A DNA stretch of 64,000 bases from Glaciibacter superstes DSM 21135 (GTDB lineage Bacteria > Actinomycetota > Actinomycetes > Actinomycetales > Microbacteriaceae). Below, piece after piece: positions 59,001 through 64,000 of this stretch. Location of the stretch: NCBI RefSeq assembly GCF_000421145.1, contig NZ_ATWH01000011.1, positions 152,291-216,290 on the forward strand, read 5' to 3'. Numbering within the stretch: position 1 is the stretch's first letter; every line of letters starts with the position of its first letter. A program made the position numbers and the translations under genes. Below the pieces are notes generated by a model. That model was not told the origin of the DNA. It was given only the letters and a program-made list of their open reading frames with translations, and made no database searches.

Positions 59001-60260
59001 ATGAGCGAGCCCCGCACGCCAGGAACCGAAGAATACGCAGCACCTCGGCTGAAGCCGAAGTCACGTAATCGGAAATCCACGGTGTTATGGGGAGGCATCA
59101 CGGTCCTCGGCATGTTCCTCTCTGCCGGCACAGCGAGCGCCGCGGCAGACGTCATCACACCCGTGACGCCAGCTGACGCACACCTCGCCGGCCTCGAATA
59201 CGTAGCCCTCGGCGACTCGTATTCCGCCGGCTTCGGCTTGACGCCGTACAGCGACGTCCCCGCGGCAGGCTGCTTCCAGGCAGATGCGAATTATCCGCAC
59301 CTGGTCGCCGCAGAACTGGGGCTCGCCCTCACCGACGCGACCTGCAGCGGTGCCGTGACAGCCAACATCATCGACCTGCCGCAGAACACCGGCCTCGGAG
59401 TCGCTCCGATACAGTCCGAAGCGCTGAGCGCGTCAACCGACATCGTGACCGTGACTATCGGCGGCAACGATCTCGGGTTCGCCGCCGTCGCGCAGTCGTG
59501 CGCGGCGCTGAGTGCGACCGGCCCCACCCTCACCGGCTTGGACAGCTGCAAGGCGTTTTACAACCCGGCCCCCGGAGTAGACATCCTCCTCAACCGCCTC
59601 GCTGACCCGGTGACCGCGGCGATCGGCGCGGCTTACGCCGATATTCACGCGAAGGCGCCGAACGCCAAGATCTTCGTCATCGGCTACCCGGCCGTCGCGC
59701 CGAATGAGGCGAACATTCCTGAGGGCGGATGCTTTACGTCCGCAATCGGCACCGGCCAGCCGCCGTTCCCCGAGAACGCGTACCCATTCACCGACATCGA
59801 CGTGCCGTACCTCCACTCGATCGAATCCGCGCTCGACAAGGTGATAGGTGATCAGGCCGCGATCGTCGGAGCGACCTACCTTCCCACCATCGCGCAAACG
59901 GTGGATCACACCCCGTGTGCCGGAGATGCGGATCCATTCATCAATGGAGTGACGATCGAGGAGTTCATCCCGGCCGACCCCATCTCAACGTCTCAGATCT
60001 CGCTGAAGCTCGGTGCCCTGCACCCGAATGAGGCCGGAGTGGCGTTCCTGGAGGGCCAGGTAACCGCTGCCGTCCGTGCTGCGTTCCCCGCAACGGTTCC
60101 TGACGTCGTGCCGGCCGACACCGTTGTTCCCGCCAAGCCGACGCTGGCGGCGACCGGCACGGAAGCCACGGGCTGGCTCGCGATGGGCGGCATCCTGCTG
60201 CTCGGCGGGGGTCTCCTGTTCGCAACCAGGCGTCGTCCCGCGGCGAGCGCGTCCCGGTAG
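59001..60260 (+). CDS. SGNH/GDSL hydrolase with LAxTG cell-wall sorting signal
   Basis: The 419-aa exported protein has a basic N-terminus, a signal helix (about 28-50), an SGNH fold with block I YVALGDSYSAG, block III IGGNDLGF and a C-terminal LHPNEAG (catalytic His), then a sorting signal LAATG (about 382-386), a hydrophobic helix and RRR. It belongs to the lipase/esterase-like secreted hydrolases; the substrate is unknown. LAxTG signals are substrates of class E sortases. Six cysteines suggest disulfides. GAAGAAGAGAG precedes ATG 59001. Confidence 0.92.
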   Translation: MSEPRTPGTEEYAAPRLKPKSRNRKSTVLWGGITVLGMFLSAGTASAAADVITPVTPADAHLAGLEYVALGDSYSAGFGLTPYSDVPAAGCFQADANYPHLVAAELGLALTDATCSGAVTANIIDLPQNTGLGVAPIQSEALSASTDIVTVTIGGNDLGFAAVAQSCAALSATGPTLTGLDSCKAFYNPAPGVDILLNRLADPVTAAIGAAYADIHAKAPNAKIFVIGYPAVAPNEANIPEGGCFTSAIGTGQPPFPENAYPFTDIDVPYLHSIESALDKVIGDQAAIVGATYLPTIAQTVDHTPCAGDADPFINGVTIEEFIPADPISTSQISLKLGALHPNEAGVAFLEGQVTAAVRAAFPATVPDVVPADTVVPAKPTLAATGTEATGWLAMGGILLLGGGLLFATRRRPAASASR

Positions 60261-60264
60261 CGCT

Positions 60265-60325
60265 CACGAGTGCAGTCGAATCGTCGGTTCGAGCGAATCA
60301 GTACGACGATTTGGCCGCACTCGTG
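60265..60325. terminator. Long imperfect hairpin between two convergent genes
   Basis: CACGAGTGC/GCACTCGTG (9 bp) and, inside it, AATCGTCG/CGACGATT (8 bp) pair around a 5-nt internal loop. It could act as a bidirectional terminator for the SGNH and VOC genes. Confidence 0.6.
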
Positions 60326-60359
60326 CGCGTATTGGCGAGAACGGATGCCTGCGGCGACG

Positions 60360-60731
60360 TCAGCCCTGCGGCACCATCTGCTGCAGGGCCCAGGTGTTGC
60401 CGTCTGGGTCGGAGAAGTAGACGAAGCGGCCCCAGTCCTGAACGTCGACATCGCTGGCTTCCACCCCGCGGCCGATGAGCTCAGCGCGAGCGGCGTCTGC
60501 GTCGGCGATGACCATCTGCACGCCTTTTTGGGACCCGGGCGGCATCTCGGTGACTCCCGTGCCGAGCACGATCGAGCAGGCCGACCCCGGGGGAGTGAGT
60601 TGCACGAAGCGCAGGGTCTCGTTGACCTGGAAGTCGTGGTCGGCGTTGAAACCGACCTGGTCAACGTAGAACGCTTTGGCCCGGTCGACGTCGGTGACGG
60701 GGATGGCGACGAGCTCGATCTTCATGTCCAT
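60360..60731 (-). CDS. VOC-superfamily (glyoxalase/bleomycin-resistance-like) protein
   Basis: The 123-aa protein has two beta-alpha-beta-beta-beta modules: IELVAIPVTDVDRAKAFYVDQVGFNADHD and AELIGRGVEASDVDVQDWGRFVYFSDPDGNTWALQQM. This is the vicinal-oxygen-chelate fold; the C-terminal SDPDGN is typical. The reaction is unknown. ATG 60731 or 60725 can start it; GAAGGGA lies upstream of the former. Confidence 0.88.
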   Translation of the reverse strand: MDMKIELVAIPVTDVDRAKAFYVDQVGFNADHDFQVNETLRFVQLTPPGSACSIVLGTGVTEMPPGSQKGVQMVIADADAARAELIGRGVEASDVDVQDWGRFVYFSDPDGNTWALQQMVPQG

Positions 60732-60838
60732 GGTGCGTGGTCCCTTCTCGTTCACTACTTGCCTATTCACGGCTTGGTTGTGAGTTTCGCCATCAGGCTA
60801 ATGACCAAAGCGGTCAGTTCCTGACCGCTTTCTGGTTG

Positions 60839-61222
60839 CTATTGCGCGATGAGGGTGCCTATCGACTGCCCGGAATCATCAAGCACGGTCATGATCTTTC
60901 CATCGACGGATGCGGAGATCGCCCCTCCGAGCCAGGTTTCAACGCCTTCGCAGGCCATCATCGTCGACGCGATGGGGCCGAAACTGACGGTCGCACCGTT
61001 CTGATCCCACTCGCCCATCAGTCGGTTGCACCCGTCGGTCCCGCTGAGCGTGCCGTCTTCAGCAAGTTCGAGGTAAGCGCCGTGCGACGCGGCGTCTGCC
61101 TCCCACACCCCGACGGCGGACTCGGCACCGGGAGCGCCGGTGGCTGCGCACCCGCCGAGCAGCAGTGCCGCAGAGGCAATCACGAGGGTGCGGAGCGCAA
61201 ATGGCGCGAGTCGGCTGGTCAT
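60839..61222 (-). CDS. META-domain lipoprotein
   Basis: The 127-aa exported protein has a lipobox LLLGGC and a META/HslJ-like domain with LELAEDGTLSGTDGCNRLMGEW and IASTMMACEG. Such domains occur in heat-shock or secretion-related lipoproteins, with unproven function. Start ATG 61222 is chosen over the GTG-like upstream reading since it begins the basic signal region MTSRLAP. Confidence 0.87.
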   Translation of the reverse strand: MTSRLAPFALRTLVIASAALLLGGCAATGAPGAESAVGVWEADAASHGAYLELAEDGTLSGTDGCNRLMGEWDQNGATVSFGPIASTMMACEGVETWLGGAISASVDGKIMTVLDDSGQSIGTLIAQ

Positions 61223-61336
61223 GAAGTACACACTAGTGACCCGTATCGTGCGTCCGATAGATCAGGACTGCACGCTGTGGATCAGGACTGCGCGGTGTGG
61301 ATCAGGACTTCGTGCCGGCAGCAGGAACGCAGAGGG

Positions 61337-61930
61337 TCAGTCGTCGAGACCGCGGGCGACCAGCGACTCGCCGATCGCGTCGGCCGCATAGAGGGAGCGC
61401 ACCACCACCGGCACAGCCAGTGCCAGCAAGCTGCCTTGGGCCCCACGCGCCCTGCGGGCATCGAGAACGTCTTTCACGATCTCGGCGACCAGGGGGATGC
61501 AGCGGATGGTCAGCGCGACGAGCAGGCCGACCCGATCGCCATCGATCCAGCGTTCGAACGGACGGAGGATGAGGCGAAACGCTTCCAGTACCGCCGTCAC
61601 CGTCGTGGTGAGCGTGAAGAGTGCGGCCAGTGCAACGGCAACCAGTAGCCGCCCCGTCATCATCGCCGCGACGATCCAGCCCGCCAGCAGCGCCTGCAGC
61701 GGCACCGCGATGAGCAGAAGCCACAGGATAGGCGCTACCTGTTGCCATACCGCGCCGACCGGCACCCGAGCGATCACGAACAAGGCAGCAACCGCCAATG
61801 CCGCAGCGCCGAGTTGCCAGGGCTCCCTGGCCAGGCCGACCCCGACCACTCCGATCGAGAGCAGCAGCAGTTTGAGAATCGCCGGCGCGCGATGGACGAC
61901 GGATGTCCCGGCGAAATAGAACCCGATCAC
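61337..61930 (-). CDS. bioN: Energy-coupling factor transmembrane protein (biotin, BioN/EcfT)
   Basis: The 197-aa T-component has five to six helices and the coupling motif VVVRSLYAADAIGESLVARGLDD, with the ARG signature that contacts the ATPase, plus DVLDARRARGA (first Ala-Arg-Gly motif). It joins the ATPase and BioY. The start overlaps the ecfA stop by 4 bp; the order bioY-ecfA-ecfT is the established bioYMN operon. Confidence 0.9.
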   Translation of the reverse strand: MIGFYFAGTSVVHRAPAILKLLLLSIGVVGVGLAREPWQLGAAALAVAALFVIARVPVGAVWQQVAPILWLLLIAVPLQALLAGWIVAAMMTGRLLVAVALAALFTLTTTVTAVLEAFRLILRPFERWIDGDRVGLLVALTIRCIPLVAEIVKDVLDARRARGAQGSLLALAVPVVVRSLYAADAIGESLVARGLDD

Positions 61931-62607
61931 GCCAGCAGTCCCCGGTAGGCATCCAGTGCGACACTCGGAGCGTCATCGGCGACAACCCGGCCCTCATCGA
62001 TCACGATGACCCGGTCGAAGTCCTCGAGTAACTCGAGCTGGTGGGTGACCACAATGACCTGCTGCGTCATCTCCCGAAACAGCCCGGCGATCTCGCGGGC
62101 ATTACGCGCGTCGAGCAGAGTCGTCGGCTCATCGGCCACGATGATCTGCGGTTCCCCGACGAGCACCGCCGCCAGCGCCAGCAATTGCTTCTGGCCACCG
62201 GACAACCGGTGTGCAGGGTGCTCTGCGTGCGCCGCCAGGCCGAACCGCTCCAGCGCCGCCGCCGTACGCAGGGCGATCTCGGCCGGCGCCAGGCCGCGCC
62301 GGCGCAGTGAGAATGCAACATCCTCCTGAACCGTCGGCATGACGATCTGGTTGTCGGGGTTCGTGAAGATGAACCCGACCTTCCGCCGAATCTCCTTCGC
62401 CTTCCTGGCAACATCAGCGTCGTCGACGGTGACACGCCCGGTGTCGGGTGCGACCAGGCCGTTGATCATTCGCGCCAGGGTAGATTTGCCCGAACCGTTG
62501 GCGCCGATGATGCCGATGCGCCGCTCGCTCAGCACCAGGTCGACGTCGGCCAGCACCCGCCGTTCCCCGAACGAGTGGGAAACTCCGTCGAAGACGATCC
62601 TGCTCAT
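61927..62607 (-). CDS. bioM: Energy-coupling factor ATPase (biotin, BioM/EcfA)
   Basis: The 226-aa ABC ATPase has Walker A GANGSGKSTLARMINGL, Q-loop VGFIFTNPDNQIVMPTVQEDV (the NPDxQ typical of ECF ATPases), signature LSGGQKQLLALAAVL and Walker B IIVADEPTTLLD. It hydrolyses ATP to drive biotin uptake via BioN and BioY. It overlaps bioY by 4 bp. Confidence 0.93.
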   Translation of the reverse strand: MSRIVFDGVSHSFGERRVLADVDLVLSERRIGIIGANGSGKSTLARMINGLVAPDTGRVTVDDADVARKAKEIRRKVGFIFTNPDNQIVMPTVQEDVAFSLRRRGLAPAEIALRTAAALERFGLAAHAEHPAHRLSGGQKQLLALAAVLVGEPQIIVADEPTTLLDARNAREIAGLFREMTQQVIVVTHQLELLEDFDRVIVIDEGRVVADDAPSVALDAYRGLLA

Positions 62608-63254
62608 GGCGCCGAATGCGACGGTGTTGAATCAGACGGTGTCGAACGCGTCAGGGCACCGGCCTGTACTCGCCTGCCGGCGCGAACAGGGATCAGGCCG
62701 GGGTACGCCTTGTGCACCTGCCGGGCAACCAGCACAGTCACGACCACCTTGATCAGGTCACCAGGGAGAAACTTGAGGCTGTCGGCCGCGGCCACCCACA
62801 GCGGAACACCGAGGTTGATGGCGGTCACCGGGATGCCGATCAGATAGATGGCAACGATTCCACCCAGGATTGTTGCGCCGAGTGCCGGCCAGAATCGGTA
62901 CTTCGGCAACAACAGTGAGGTGAGGAATCCGATCACCAGCACACCGAGCAGCCACCCGTATGGATACCCGGCTGCAGGCGACGTCGTGAACCAGACCAGT
63001 CCGCCCCGCCCACCGGAGAAGAGAGGGAGGCCGGCGGCCGTGAGAGCCAGGAACAGCAGAACGGCGAAGAAGCCCTTGCGGGCTCCGAGAATCGCTCCAG
63101 CGAGCATCACACCGAGGGTCTGGAACGTGATCGGCACGGCCACGGCGCCGATTGCGACGGCGCCAGGCAGGCCGAGCGCGGCGATCAGGGCGGCGAAGAT
63201 TGCGATCTGTGCGAGATCGCGGACGGTGAGGATGCGGGCTGTCATAGTTTTCAC
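62604..63254 (-). CDS. bioY: Biotin transporter S component BioY
   Basis: The 216-aa membrane protein has six helices and BioY motifs PGAVAIGAVAVPITFQTLGVMLAGAILGARKG, GLPLFSGGRGG and YPYGWLLG. It binds biotin and pairs with the ECF module downstream. ATG 63245 is probably the true start (MTARILTVRDLAQIAIFAALI); GTG 63254 is in frame. The C-terminus is a Ser/Thr/Pro tail. Confidence 0.92.
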   Translation of the reverse strand: MKTMTARILTVRDLAQIAIFAALIAALGLPGAVAIGAVAVPITFQTLGVMLAGAILGARKGFFAVLLFLALTAAGLPLFSGGRGGLVWFTTSPAAGYPYGWLLGVLVIGFLTSLLLPKYRFWPALGATILGGIVAIYLIGIPVTAINLGVPLWVAAADSLKFLPGDLIKVVVTVLVARQVHKAYPGLIPVRAGRRVQAGALTRSTPSDSTPSHSAP

Positions 63255-63399
63255 CCTAGAATCTCTGATTTGCGCAATGCCGACGAATGTCTACAAAGAA
63301 TATGTGCGAACTCTATAAGCTCTCCCTTCTAGCCAGCCTTTTCATGGTTGGCTGGATTAACGACATCCGATCGTGGGTGCAGACAGAAGGGAAAAGTCC

Positions 63400-63669
63400 A
63401 TGGGTTTCTTCGGCTTCCTCCTCCTCGGCTTGATCGCCGGGGCCATCGCAAAGCTGATCCTCCCCGGTAGGCAGGGCGGTGGTTGGTTCATGACGCTGCT
63501 TCTCGGCGTTATCGGAGCGCTGCTCGGCGGCTGGCTCGGCGGCCTCATCTTCGGCGTCGACCTCAGCGGTGGTTTCTTCGACCTCACCAGCTGGCTGCTC
63601 GCGATCGCCGGTGCGATCATCGTGCTGCTCATCTGGGGTCTCATCACCCGCAATCGGAAGACCGCCTGA
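63400..63669 (+). CDS. GlsB/YeaQ/YmgE-family stress membrane protein
   Basis: This 89-aa protein has three helices with small-residue motifs: GLIAGAIAKLILPGRQGGGWFMTLLLGVIGALLGGWLGGLIFG. It belongs to the Transgly_assoc family, named in Gram-negatives and linked to stress. Function is unproven. ATG 63400 follows GAAGGGA. It is divergent from bioY. Confidence 0.93.
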   Translation: MGFFGFLLLGLIAGAIAKLILPGRQGGGWFMTLLLGVIGALLGGWLGGLIFGVDLSGGFFDLTSWLLAIAGAIIVLLIWGLITRNRKTA

Positions 63670-64000
63670 TCCAACCCAGGTAACAGCGCACTAGCTTTCG
63701 CGCCATGTGTCAAGTTTGATGCTGGACGTGTGTGATCGGCCCGGGACGTTTTTGGACCGGGCTGTGGGAGGTCGATGGACATGCGTTCGTGTGGAGGGCT
63801 GGGCCGTCGTTGGTTCGGCAGGCTGATCAGGCGCCGTTGTGCGGCAGGCTTTCGTGTGCGCCGTGAGAGGCGGCCCAGCGCGGGCGGGCGGCAAGCTAGG
63901 TTGCGCCGTCGAGCGGCATAGCTACCGTGGCCGTCACCGTCCGCGACTGAGCCTTCCTTGACAATACGCGTCTTCATCGAAGGGTTGTTGGGTCACGAGC
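63670..64000. other. Right-edge region without recognisable gene
   Basis: These 331 bp have only short ORFs of unlikely composition. A GCCCGG...CCGGGC pair (63740-63765) could form a small stem. The base content drops near 63700-63760, then turns GC-rich. It may be the start of an element or pseudogene that continues beyond the window. Confidence 0.4.

Noticed and set aside
63670..64000. Insertion sequence at the right edge
   Set aside because: No transposase-like frame or inverted repeat can be verified within the window.

Overview
The window is high-GC chromosomal DNA from an actinobacterium, most likely of the family Microbacteriaceae (Leifsonia/Cryobacterium-like). The basis is gene content and style: DUF3039 and SCO7613-type proteins, a tmRNA with tag ANSKRTDFALAA, a minimal tad locus, bioYMN, an LAxTG-anchored SGNH hydrolase, many GTG starts, ATGA/GTGA overlaps, and several starts only 7-9 nt behind a TANNNT box (leaderless transcripts). 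Genus cannot be fixed from the sequence alone.

Left core, 1-30177: a partial ABC exporter ATPase with a huge Ala/Lys-rich N-terminus and its permease; DUF3039; pncB (NAD salvage); a 1498-aa membrane protein; murI-rph-rdgB; a CDF zinc exporter; two DedA proteins; heme oxygenase with a probable iron box; tRNA-Leu(UAG); a tad pilus operon; a deazaflavin-dependent reductase; an MFS exporter; prfB; ftsE (with long C-terminal tail)-ftsX; smpB; a tyrosine phosphatase; ssrA with a strong terminator; a double-frameshifted TAP-type hydrolase; a septum-formation-family lipoprotein; hisN.

Integrated element, about 30178-54097: two tRNA-Lys(CUU) genes sharing an identical 50-bp 5' segment bracket about 24 kb of accessory DNA. 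Beside the left tRNA lie an excisionase and a tyrosine integrase, then an AbiEi/AbiEii system, then a leftward, translationally coupled conjugation/partition module (ssb, virD4, virB4-like, parB, small proteins; no relaxase seen; one gene frameshifted). A decapitated histidine kinase marks a junction at about 41144. Beyond it is a cargo region: a P1B ATPase, a CsoR/CstR-type repressor whose metal-ligand His is replaced by Ala, and a divergent operon of two tiny Cys-rich proteins, thioredoxin, a persulfide-dioxygenase/rhodanese fusion, TauE/SafE, DUF4395 and a lipoprotein rhodanese. Two GC-palindromic operators lie in the divergent promoter and a third, perfect one lies 6 kb away in front of a DUF302 gene, so these genes probably form one reactive-sulfur regulon. 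A UspA protein, a TetR regulator, a frameshifted FAD monooxygenase and a DUF2231 protein complete the cargo.

Right core, 54098-64000: a proVWX glycine-betaine/proline ABC operon with a tandemly duplicated ProX; the SGNH hydrolase; a VOC protein; a META-domain lipoprotein; the biotin ECF transporter bioY-ecfA-ecfT; a GlsB/YeaQ-type stress membrane protein; and an unrecognised edge.

Four single-base frameshifts (near 27399, 27619, 40823 and 52279) interrupt three otherwise well-conserved genes. They could be real decay or assembly errors. All functional calls were made by reading the sequence; no database search was possible.
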